From Colias croceus (taxonomy: Eukaryota > Arthropoda > Insecta > Lepidoptera > Pieridae), in the NCBI RefSeq assembly GCF_905220415.1, contig NC_059556.1, positions 2,120,501 to 2,184,500 of the forward strand: DNA of 64,000 bases, read 5' to 3'. Shown here in pieces: positions 49,901 to 56,245 of the stretch. The notes beneath the pieces were generated by a model, which was given only the letters and a program-made list of their open reading frames with translations, made no database searches and was not told where the DNA came from. A program made the translations under genes and the position numbers. Position 1 is the stretch's first letter. The number at the start of each line of letters is the position of its first letter.

Positions 49901-50230
49901 ATTCCATCCATATTTGTTCATCCAATCTCACGCTTGATTCTCTAGTTATTTTAAGTACTTATATTTAACTAGCTCCTGTTGGTCTTAGCGTAATGATATA
50001 TAGCCTATAGCCTTCCTCGATAAATGGGCTATCTAACACTGAAAAAATTTTTCAAATCGGACCAGTAGTTCCCGAGATTAGCGCGTTCAAACAAACAAAC
50101 AAACTCTTCAGCTTTATAATATAAGTATATGAATTGATTTATTATTTTTAATTTTCAGTCATACGCGAAGAACGAAGGCTGGGAAGCGTTCAAGTCTTGT
50201 GTGAAACAAGAAATGAAGAGTGCCGTTTAA
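40779..50230 (+). CDS. MICU3: Mitochondrial calcium uptake protein 3 (MICU3/MICU2-type), N-terminus missing
   Basis: Exons: 40779-40920, 41725-41835, 42234-42281, 42531-42613, 43932-43991 (cassette), 46206-46340, 47336-47450, 48007-48234, 48758-48915, 50159-50230. All phases join, giving 383 residues with the cassette or 363 without. MICU proteins sit in the mitochondrial intermembrane space, pair through disulfides and gate the calcium uniporter. Visible marks: LTSRERRFIKFASVEHGGQL, ISYTEYLFLLSILTKP, EF-hand loop DTDGNQRVDKNE, VHFFGKKG, FMENLQTEVLELEF, second EF-hand loop DADGDGLLSYKE, and MKDRLHRGF. These fit MICU3/MICU2 better than MICU1, and MICU3 is my preferred call. A cysteine near the C-terminus (FKSCVKQEM) occupies the place of the MICU2 cysteine that links to MICU1. 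The targeting sequence and membrane segment must be upstream and were not found. Nearly every intron carries a transposon. Confidence 0.93.
41286..41475 (-). repeat. Dispersed repeat end, class a, in MICU3 intron
   Basis: ACATAGTATAAAACAAAGTC through GGCGAAGCCGCGGGCGG and CTAGTAG. Confidence 0.7.
41725..41835 (+). CDS. MICU3: MICU3 exon
   Basis: Acceptor TTTCCACAG and donor GTATGG, phase 1 to 1. It codes RLKRRVLTSKEIEQL and PPLKKGSSQMFRNMRDRG. Confidence 0.9.
41908..42160 (+). repeat. Diverged LINE 3'-end-like repeat in MICU3 intron
   Basis: 'CAGCTGACCCGACAGATGTT' head and a 'GTAATCGGTCCAGCCGTTC' body, ending TTTTTATAGATAGAAG. The layout is like the RTE-type ends seen elsewhere. Confidence 0.5.
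42234..42281 (+). CDS. MICU3: MICU3 exon (48 nt)
   Basis: Acceptor TTTTTCAG and donor GTAAGT, phase 1 to 1. It codes IISYTEYLFLLSILT, nearly identical to the vertebrate family. Confidence 0.92.
42531..42613 (+). CDS. MICU3: MICU3 exon with first EF-hand
   Basis: Long T-run acceptor and donor GTAAGT, ending in phase 0. It carries SGFQIAFNMF and the EF-hand loop DTDGNQRVDKNE. Acidic residues are at loop positions 1, 3, 9 and 12, with Asn at 5. Confidence 0.92.
42718..43027 (+). mobile_element. tRNA-derived SINE (family B) with (GAT)n tail
   Basis: tRNA-like head (GTGGCTCAGTGGTGAGACC, GGGGTTCGAGACC), conserved body (GAAGGAAAACATCGTGAGGA, GGCCCGTGTCCCAGCAGTGG) and GATGATGATGATGAT tail. A close reverse copy is at 51711-52025. 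It lies in the MICU3 intron. The 114-codon frame across it is a by-product. Confidence 0.85.
43284..43395 (-). mobile_element. LINE 3' end with (ATTC)n tail, reverse copy
   Basis: ATGAATGAATGAATAAATAC tail, TTATTTGCACCAGTAAC, then GGCGGCCTTATCGCTAATAC. It pairs with the family of 22640-22832. Confidence 0.6.
43932..43991 (+). CDS. MICU3: MICU3 candidate cassette exon (60 nt, phase 0-0)
   Basis: Acceptor AGATACAG and donor GTGAGT. It codes RLLGGSIKERKDLDKHTERA. The neighbouring exons also join in frame without it (...NEFLV to MEKIF...), so it may be optional. A related sequence lies about 1 kb downstream at 44929. Confidence 0.65.
44929..44990 (+). CDS. Candidate alternative MICU3 exon related to the cassette exon
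   Basis: Acceptor TTTCCTTAG and donor GTAAGT. Read in phase 0 it contains GSIKARTNLNRQ, matching GSIKERKDLDKH of the cassette exon at 6 of 12 residues, with four more conservative pairs. Its 62 nt would shift the MICU3 frame, so it could be a decayed duplicate, a poison exon, or use another splice site. One alternative acceptor at 44949 leaves 42 nt. Confidence 0.35.
45008..45175 (+). mobile_element. MITE-like 'AGAAGTGAAACTTCTTT' family, copy 3
   Basis: Contains TACTGAGCACACGTG, AGAAGTGAAACTTCTTTGGC and AAAGAAGTTTCACTTC. It is flanked by a 12-bp direct repeat TGTTGCCATATA at 44996-45007 and 45176-45187. It begins 18 bp after the candidate exon donor at 44990. Confidence 0.7.
45382..45464. 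repeat. Near-perfect AT-rich palindrome, about 39-bp arms
   Basis: The left arm ends ACATTGACTATATTGAAATTA. The right arm starts TAATTTCAATATAGTCAATG. A 5-bp centre separates them. Confidence 0.85.
46098..46144 (-). mobile_element. End fragment of the 'AACCGACTTC' element
   Basis: TACCGGCCGAATTGATAACC and CTTTTTTTTGACGTCGGTTA match the end of 63081-63332. It lies shortly upstream of the 46206 exon. Confidence 0.6.
46206..46340 (+). CDS. MICU3: MICU3 exon (linker)
   Basis: Acceptor CATATTCTAG and donor GTAATG, phase 0-0. It codes 45 residues from MEKIFSFAWRDKRG to HNVDTMLQ, the linker between EF-hand 1 and the conserved core. Confidence 0.88.
46494..47123. mobile_element. MITE-like transposon with 15-bp TIRs carrying a 12-bp minisatellite
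   Basis: ATACCCCAGCCACAC at 46494-46508 is exactly reversed at 47109-47123, and both ends abut TA, as for a Tc1/mariner-type TA target. Further CTCGTCCTGC-like and CACTCGTATTGCCAG blocks lie near the ends. The interior is dominated by the tandem array. It lies in the MICU3 intron between 46340 and 47336. Confidence 0.8.
46529..46863. repeat. 12-bp minisatellite, about 28 units
   Basis: Unit CTCCTCGTCCTG, repeated without a visible base change for over 300 bp. As 12 is a multiple of 3, several frames stay open on both strands and give Leu-Val-Leu-Leu, Arg-Thr-Arg-Ser and Asp-Glu-Glu-Gln polymers. These are not genes. Confidence 0.95.
47336..47450 (+). CDS. MICU3: MICU3 exon (core)
   Basis: Acceptor AAACGCAG and donor GTTTGT, phase 0 to 1. 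It codes VHFFGKKGNSDLKFEGF and FMENLQTEVLELEFHEF. Confidence 0.92.
47681..47885 (+). mobile_element. tRNA-derived SINE (family A), in MICU3 intron
   Basis: TTGGTACAGTGGTTGACACG and GGGTTCGATCCCCGGTGGAG head with polymerase III A- and B-box-like parts. The body is as at 13917-14118. Confidence 0.8.
48007..48234 (+). CDS. MICU3: MICU3 exon (degenerate EF-hands)
   Basis: Acceptor CCAATTCCAG and donor GTGAGT, phase 1 to 1, 76 codons. It includes ISEVDFAKILLRYT, ISFHEFKTFCQFLNNLEDF and IAMRMYTLADHPIS. Confidence 0.92.
48413..48604 (-). repeat. Dispersed repeat end, class b, in MICU3 intron
   Basis: CATACTAATATTATAAATGC, TCTGTCTGTCTGTCTGTTAC and GGCGAAGCCGGGGCGGACC. Confidence 0.75.
48758..48915 (+). 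CDS. MICU3: MICU3 exon with last EF-hand
   Basis: Acceptor TTTATTTCCAG and donor GTATTT, phase 1 to 0. The canonical loop DADGDGLLSYKE is followed by FIAIMKDRLHRGFK. Confidence 0.93.
48953..49185 (+). repeat. Dispersed repeat end, class b, in last MICU3 intron
   Basis: AATACTAGGTTTCCGACCGC head. TAATATCAGTATGGAT end. Confidence 0.75.
49200..49434 (-). repeat. Dispersed repeat end, class b relative, inverted behind the previous one
   Basis: CTACTAATATTATAAATGCG through GCGGGCGGAACCGCGGGCG. It forms a tail-to-tail pair with 48953-49185. Confidence 0.75.
49560..49753. mobile_element. MITE with about 37-bp terminal repeats flanked by TTAA
   Basis: GGCCGGTTGCAGAGCTTGAC, then CGACCGTCAGTGCGTAC, is mirrored at the right end. 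TTAA lies at 49560-49563 and 49750-49753, the target duplication expected of piggyBac-like elements. Confidence 0.8.
49971..50130 (+). repeat. Dispersed repeat end, class c, in last MICU3 intron
   Basis: ACTAGCTCCTGTTGGTCTTA through TTCAGCTTTATAATATAAGT. It lies about 30 bp before the final acceptor. Confidence 0.65.
50159..50230 (+). CDS. MICU3: MICU3 last exon
   Basis: Acceptor TTTTCAG, phase 0. It codes 23 residues (SYAKNEGWEAFKSCVKQEMK, then S-A-V) and TAA. Confidence 0.92.
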   Translation, partial: SYAKNEGWEAFKSCVKQEMKSAV

Positions 50231-50489
50231 ACCTCAATATTTTGTTTGGAACAGAGAAAATAATGGAGTAGACAGATGTTAAGATTTGATGTATGTATTG
50301 GAATAAGGGTCAGATACGTGAGGCTCTTGAACACAAGTCTAAGAAAATGCCAAAAATTTAAAGATTTGAAATCAATTTTTATAATGTTAACTTTACTATT
50401 ATTTATTGGAGGAAACTTTATAGCTTAGTTTTTCATGACTTACAATTACTTTTGTAATTATAAGTAACTGATACAAATGAAAATGTTAT

Positions 50490-50495
50490 ATTAAA
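50490..50495 (+). terminator. Candidate MICU3 polyadenylation signal ATTAAA
   Basis: ATTAAA about 260 bp past the MICU3 stop, in an AT-rich 3' UTR. Position only. Confidence 0.3.
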
Positions 50496-50737
50496 ACATT
50501 TTAAATGTTTATTTTACCATCGACCACTCCATTATTTTCTCTGTCCTAGAGATTTCATAAATGCTCTACTAATTTATGCACAAATATTCTACTTACTCTA
50601 AATTATTGTACCACTACATTTTTTATATTAATATATACTGCATTTTGTATAAGCATAAAGAGGGATATAAATTATAATATGTTATACGTATCAATATAAT
50701 TTATTTTTATATTTTTTTTTATGTCATTAATATATAA

Positions 50738-51032
50738 ATTCAAATTTAAATTTATAAAGAATAGAAAAAATTCGATCACTCAGCGGGACTCGAACCCGCA
50801 TCCTTCGCGCCATTCCGGGGCGGATGCCTAACCAACTCAGCCACTCGTGACGTGAATAGATGGCGCGCGGTGTGTCCCTTAAGACACATAAAACTGAAAG
50901 AATAGAATAAATTCGATTGCTCAGGCGGGTCACGAGTGGCTGAGTTGGTTAGGCATCCGCCCCGGAATGGCGCGAAGGATTCGGGTTCGAGTCCCGCCTC
51001 GTGATCGAATTTTTTCTATTCTTTATAAATTT
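50738..51032. repeat. Head-to-head pair of tRNA-like sequences (inverted repeat, about 105-bp arms)
   Basis: The right half reads TCACGAGTGGCTGAGTTGG ... GGGTTCGAGTCCCGC ... CTCGTGA, a 75-nt tRNA shape with a 7-bp acceptor stem, then AATTTTTTCTATTCTTTATA. The left half is its near reverse complement. The anticodon arm is irregular (no T33), so these look tRNA-derived (SINE), not working tRNAs. Confidence 0.7.
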
Positions 51033-51710
51033 ATATTTATAAAGCATTTGAATGCCATAAAAACCAAAAAATATAAATTCAAATTCAAATTTACTATATT
51101 TGATTTTATATAAAACATTCATTTTAATCAAAGAAACAAAAATCGTGCGCATTTTAGTTTTTTTTAAAGCATTTAATGCTAAATACAGTTAACTTAATTA
51201 AATTTGACAGAAAAACTAAACTAAGCGTGTACATATGCGTGAACTGTCATAATGACATTTAACACTAAAAAGTATAGAAAATCATGTGATTTTTTTTATA
51301 TACTTTATACTTTTTACGTTACGCTATTTAATACCAAGTTTTGCTCAGAAAAATATTAAATACGCTAAATAATTGCCTTAATTATTAATTTTACACTACT
51401 CTATTAGTCTCGAAGTGTATTGAATACACATTAGACATAAGTATTAATTTATTTATTTTTTCTACCATCTTAATAATTTATTGTTTTTTTATAAGTTTTC
51501 GGTCCTAAACTTGCCAAAGAAAATTATGCAAGACATATAAAATTATAGCCATAGAAAGATCTCAGTTTATTGCCGCGAATTATTTTTGAAATAATTCTTT
51601 TTAAATGTAGTTAGTTTTGGATTAAAGAGAAAAGGATTTTTTTTAAATAAATCATAACTATAATATCAAAGTTACAGTTAATATAATATAGCAATTTTTC
51701 TTTGTAATAT

Positions 51711-52025
51711 TCATCATCATCATCATCATCATCAGCCCATATACGTTCCCACTGCTGGGACACGGGCCTCCTATGAGGGTACAGGCCATGATCCACCACG
51801 CTGGCCAAGTGCGGGTTGGCGGATGACACATGTCGTCGAACTTTTTAATTCTTCGACATGTCGGTTTCCTCACGATGTTTTCCTTCACCGTTCGAGCAGT
51901 GGTGATGTTACAACATGCGCAGATTAATTGAAAAATCAATTTATTTCCTGCGCGCTCGCCTGGTCTCGAACCCCGGACTTATCGAATCGAAGTCCGAGGT
52001 CTCACCACTGAGCCACCACTGCTCT
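51711..52025 (-). mobile_element. tRNA-derived SINE (family B), reverse copy
   Basis: Near-identical reverse complement of 42718-43027, with the (ATC)n tail on the left at 51711-51733. Confidence 0.85.
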
Positions 52026-52329
52026 TTGGAATATTAGCATTTGATAATTTTGAAGTAGGTATTTATTGTATTTCTCTTATAAATATACAAAATACGCAAA
52101 AAATATTTTAAGTATATTGTTATATATTTGTATGCTAAATACCATTTCTCTCTATAATACTATAGTCATGAAATAACGAGTTTTCATTAGTATTTATTTT
52201 TCTATAACAAAGGTTGTTTTGAGTGAGATTTTTAAGTGTTTAGTTGTGTGTTGTGTGTTGTGTTTTCATGTAATGTGTTGATTATTTAATAATTTAACTA
52301 TTAATTTTATATTGCTGGCGATATTTTAA

Positions 52330-52593
52330 ACAGACGAACGGCAAGTTGTGAACGGCAGAGGCTACTTCAGTCGTCGTCACATGTCGACGGCAGTCGTCGA
52401 CGCGTCGGTGGCAGCAGTCAATATGTCAGTGCGTTGCAGTTTTGCGTTGATGGCAAAATGCAAGTTGACGTTTGATGGCATCCGTTTCAATATGTCGACG
52501 GCAGCCGTCGACATATTAACTGTTGCCGCCGACGCGTCGACGACTGCCGTCGACATGTGACGACGGCTGAAGTAGCCTCTGCCGTTCGTCTGT
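52330..52593. mobile_element. Foldback MITE, about 100-bp terminal repeats
   Basis: ACAGACGAACGGC, AGAGGCTACTTCAGYCGTCG and TCACATGTCGACGGCAGTCG appear at the left and in reverse at the right (ends CCGTTCGTCTGT). A 14-bp internal duplication is present only in the left arm. It is rich in GTCGAC. Confidence 0.8.
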
Positions 52594-52623
52594 AAGAACG
52601 CTAAGTGTACTTAATTTGTACGC

Positions 52624-52909
52624 CGTTAGTACACCGACGCATTCGCGTGCGGCAGCGAATCTCTGCGAAACTACTGCGTAGCGAAATATCTGCGGAACGT
52701 TAGTACACAGCAATGTTTTCGCAACTTTTTCGCAATGCGTCTGTGTAATGGCCATTTCGCAGTTCCTTGCGAAACAATACTGACAAGGACGCAACTATTT
52801 CATCTATCTATGTGCTAGAGTGAGACATATCATATGCGAAAACCTGCCATACTACTGACAGATTTTTCGTTGTTTCGCTGCCGCTCGTGAATGCGTCGGT
52901 GTACTAACG
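52624..52909. mobile_element. MITE with 21-bp perfect terminal repeats
   Basis: CGTTAGTACACCGACGCATT(C) at 52624-52644 is exactly reversed at 52889-52909. It starts 31 bp after the previous element. Confidence 0.8.
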
Positions 52910-53330
52910 ACGATAAAGTAATATTCATAGACAAAAAATAAAATGTCAAAATTTGTGAAATGTTTTCGTAATTTTATTTAACTACAAGTTTCTAAAATGT
53001 ATTTAATAACTATAAATAATTTTATAAGCCACATTTCTTGTCAAGTCATTACTTAGTATGTATAAGTGAATAAATAACTTGATTTTATAATTATAAAGAT
53101 TTTTTGTGATGTTTTGATTTTTCACGTATAATATGTATAACGTGGTATAACGTAATAAAGTGTATTGGAGTGCTGCTAAAAATATGGTTTCTACAAGATA
53201 TGTGTTAATCTGTGTTATAAAATTATAATAAACTCTTTAAATCTATACCTATACCTATGTTATTCCTAAAATTTTCTGAAAAGCTGAAGTAAAAACAAGT
53301 TTGGAAGCTACTCCAATACACTATATTATA

Positions 53331-53709
53331 TACTACCCGTTCGCTTCGAGTTGGCCGTCGATGACCGTTACAAAATGACGTCACAGGCACATCAACTGGT
53401 ACCGTGGACAAAAAAAATAATAACACTCCGAAAAATAAAATAACAAAAACAGTTCGTATAATTACTTACTACAGCGATTTCCTCGCTAATAGCAGCAAAA
53501 AACTATATAAAACTTAGCAATAATAATCAAACTTAACAAAACGATCAAATAACATAACCAAAAACAACGGGAGCGATATTAGTGACGGACGGGCGCACAT
53601 GATAGCGTTGCTGACGGTACTAAGTACTAACACTAACAGGGTCTGTCTAGGAGTGCGGTGCGGTGAAGCGGGAAGGGTGGGGCGGACAACTCGAAGCGAA
53701 CGGGTAGTA
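53331..53709. mobile_element. MITE with 23-bp perfect terminal repeats
   Basis: TACTACCCGTTCGCTTCGAG(TTG) at 53331-53353 is exactly reversed at 53687-53709. Frames crossing it have no family features. Confidence 0.8.
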
Positions 53710-54283
53710 AATAATTTTAAATGTGTTTGGTTGTGTGCAGTTACAGTATTAGTTAAATTGACTGGTTTAACCATCATAGTAAAATATAACTAGTCGTTCT
53801 CCTACTTATAAAAAGTGATTTGTTATTTATTAAATATTGTGATTATTAATTAGCTTTTGTGAAATAAATTGTTTGAAATTATTGTGTTGTTTTTTTTTTA
53901 TTCGGCCAAATCTCTTCATTACTAACTTTAATCTTAATCTAAAGAAATCTTAATCGTTTATCAAGGAATGCTCACATCACATACACATCAATAAGTAAAT
54001 CTGTATATTTCTTACATAAAAAGTCCAGAACCTTAAATTTTCAAAAAATGATTACATCCCGGACGAGGCCAGGGCGAACAGCTAGTAATTAATAAAATTA
54101 GTGACAAAATATGCAAAAACCACAGCAAAAACATTCCCTTTGAAAGCAGACGAAGTTGCGTGGTCCAGTTAATATAGGTTCTAGTGATTTGCGATATTTT
54201 GTAAGTTTGTGTATGTGCCTATAGAAACTCCCCTTTATAATTTACATTAAAACAAACACAAAATATTAATTCATCCTCATCCA

Positions 54284-54528
54284 TCCATACTATCCATACT
54301 AATATTATAAATGCGAAAGTAACTCTGTCTGTCTGTTACTCAATCACGCCTAAACTACTGAACCAATTTTCATGAAATTTGGTATGGAGATATTTTGATA
54401 CCCGAGAAAGGACATAGACTACTTTTTATCCCGGGAAAATGACGCAATCCCGGAAATCCCACGGGATCGGGAACTATGCGGGTTTTTCTTTGACTGCGCG
54501 GGCGAAGCCGCGGGCGGAAACCCAGTAG
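54284..54528 (-). repeat. Dispersed repeat end, class b
   Basis: ATCCATACTAATATTATAAA through GCGGGCGAAGCCGCGGGCGG. A small remnant of a similar end lies at 54040-54088. Confidence 0.75.
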
Positions 54529-54529
54529 A

Positions 54530-55040
54530 CAATAAATACTGTTTTATATGGATGAGGATGAATTAATATTTCGTATTCGTCCCGATTCTACCATTACCGG
54601 TGATATGAATATAATTGTTGGGTATCAAACACAAATAACAAATGAAATCTCTGCTTCTTAAGTATCCTAAATTATTATCAATGAACAATTTTATTATGTG
54701 AACGTACATATTATAGTAGCGCAAGTATATCAAAATCGTTTATTCAATCAAATACTAAACCTAACTTTAGAGCTAAACACATTAAGATATTTGCATATCA
54801 GTTCCTTCCCCATATCATATGGGTGAAGTCGATCACCACGCCATCGAGTGCTAAGTAATGTTCAGCCAAATATATATTTTTTTTAGTGCGGGGATACAGG
54901 GGAAAATAATTATTGCTTAATGATCCACTGACCTGTATTTTTACTTGTTTGTAAAAATGCGAAAACTGACTGCTCGATCAGACGACACCATATCGTCACG
55001 TTATTTAAATTATTATCAGACAAAGACGACTGGTCAATAT
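54530..55040. other. AT-rich DNA, nothing recognised
   Basis: No supported gene or repeat. Confidence 0.5.
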
Positions 55041-55059
55041 TTTAGTTTATGATCAGTAT

Positions 55060-55299
55060 TGGAGCTTTGTTCTTGGCTTGGCTGTTCTTGGCTTGCGCCT
55101 GGCCTGGAGATGGGCTGCCGCCGAGGGGGTTGCGGAAGAATTCTAACAAATACCCGCGGCCCCCTCATTAAAGCGGCTCGACGGAACACAGTGGGGTTTT
55201 AGTCGGTAAGAATCCGACATAACCCACGGCTCCTTCCCCGGGGGCCGTGGGTATCTTTGGAAGATTTCCCCACTATAAAAAAAAAAAAAAAAAAAAAAA
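55060..55299 (+). mobile_element. Poly(A)-tailed SINE-like element, copy 2
   Basis: GC-rich body with GTGGGGTTTTAGTCGGTAAG, GGGTATCTTTGGAAGATTTC and an A-run of about 22. Its 3' half matches 12629-12794. The 5' limit is uncertain. Confidence 0.65.
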
Positions 55300-55439
55300 G
55301 GGGTCTTAGTACGCAATGTCAAAAAGAAAAATGATGGTCAGAACGCTGATACCAGATACCTTAAGATACTGTAACGTTTTATATTAGAGAATCTTAACAT
55401 AAAATATTATAGTATCTTCACCGTGTGTGACGCGCTTTA

Positions 55440-55600
55440 ATTGCTGCTCGAGCAGTCGCTACAAACCGCGCAGTTGACGGCTTGAAGCAGTCGCGACTGC
55501 TCGAGCAGTCCGTGTACGGCAGTGAATGAGTGTCTATAGTTCACCACGCGGTCGCGGCTTCAAGCCGTCGGTCTCAACTGCTTGAAGCGGTCCGTGTGCC
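55440..55600. repeat. Nested inverted repeats rich in CTCGAG
   Basis: GACTGCTCGAGCAGTC-type palindromes occur at 55443 and 55497. GACGGCTTGAAGCAGTCGCG is mirrored by GTCGCGGCTTCAAGCCGTC. Probably a foldback MITE. Confidence 0.6.
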
Positions 55601-55692
55601 CTTACTCTCTTTATCGAAAATAATATTTGATTTCAACACACAAACAAGTCACAAAAAATCTATTGAATCCATATGTATAATATTTTTTAATA

Positions 55693-56020
55693 TACAGGGT
55701 GTCCCACTATGGGTATACTAAGGGCGAAGGGACTTGTAGTTTTGCATACACTGATCACGTAAAAAATACGTAAACAACAAAATTACATCAAAAAATGTAT
55801 GCTAAATTTTTCCTGAAAATCCATGTTTTCTTCTCTAGTTTCGCTCAGCCGGCATATACCGCTTCGCTAATGTGAGTATTTTGTTTTAATAATTCAAACA
55901 TTTGGAAAAAAAAACTAACGTCTGGAATTGTATACTTAAGTGTTTTTTACGCACTCAGCGTATTGCAAAACTATAACCTCCTTTGAGCTTAGTAGTATAC
56001 CAACAGTGGGACACCCTGTA
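55693..56020. mobile_element. MITE with 16-bp 'TACAGGGTGTCCCACT' terminal repeats
   Basis: 55693-55708 is exactly reversed at 56005-56020, and the similarity extends about 65 bp inward (GGTATACTA, TAGTTTTGCA). A lone right end (TGGGACACCCTGTA) lies at 56845-56858. Confidence 0.8.
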
Positions 56021-56146
56021 TTTACTAACTCAACACAAAGTAAGTACATCGTCGTTTTTTTTTCAAATTACATTGATCCCATTTTCTTTTTCTTTTTTTT
56101 AAATCTTGTGTTATTTTCCAAGTCCAATCAAATGAAGCGAGTACAT

Positions 56147-56245
56147 TTAACAACCGGGCGCCGAAGAGAGTTGCATGTGCTCTCCATTTTCCGTCGGCGA
56201 TGTGAGGCGATGACGTAGCAGGAAGGAGGCTAGTACACGGCTTAC
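56147..56245 (-). CDS. PPME1: PPME1 last exon
   Basis: Acceptor TATTCATCAG, phase 0. It codes 32 residues (VSRVLASFLLRHRL, ending S-A-P-G-C) and TAA. The PGC terminus matches vertebrate PPME1. Confidence 0.9.
   Translation of the reverse strand, partial: VSRVLASFLLRHRLTSPTENGEHMQLSSAPGC

Noticed and set aside
50927..51005. Functional tRNA gene
   Set aside because: The shape is right, but there is no T33, the anticodon stem is poor, and the sequence is part of a large inverted repeat. More likely SINE-derived.
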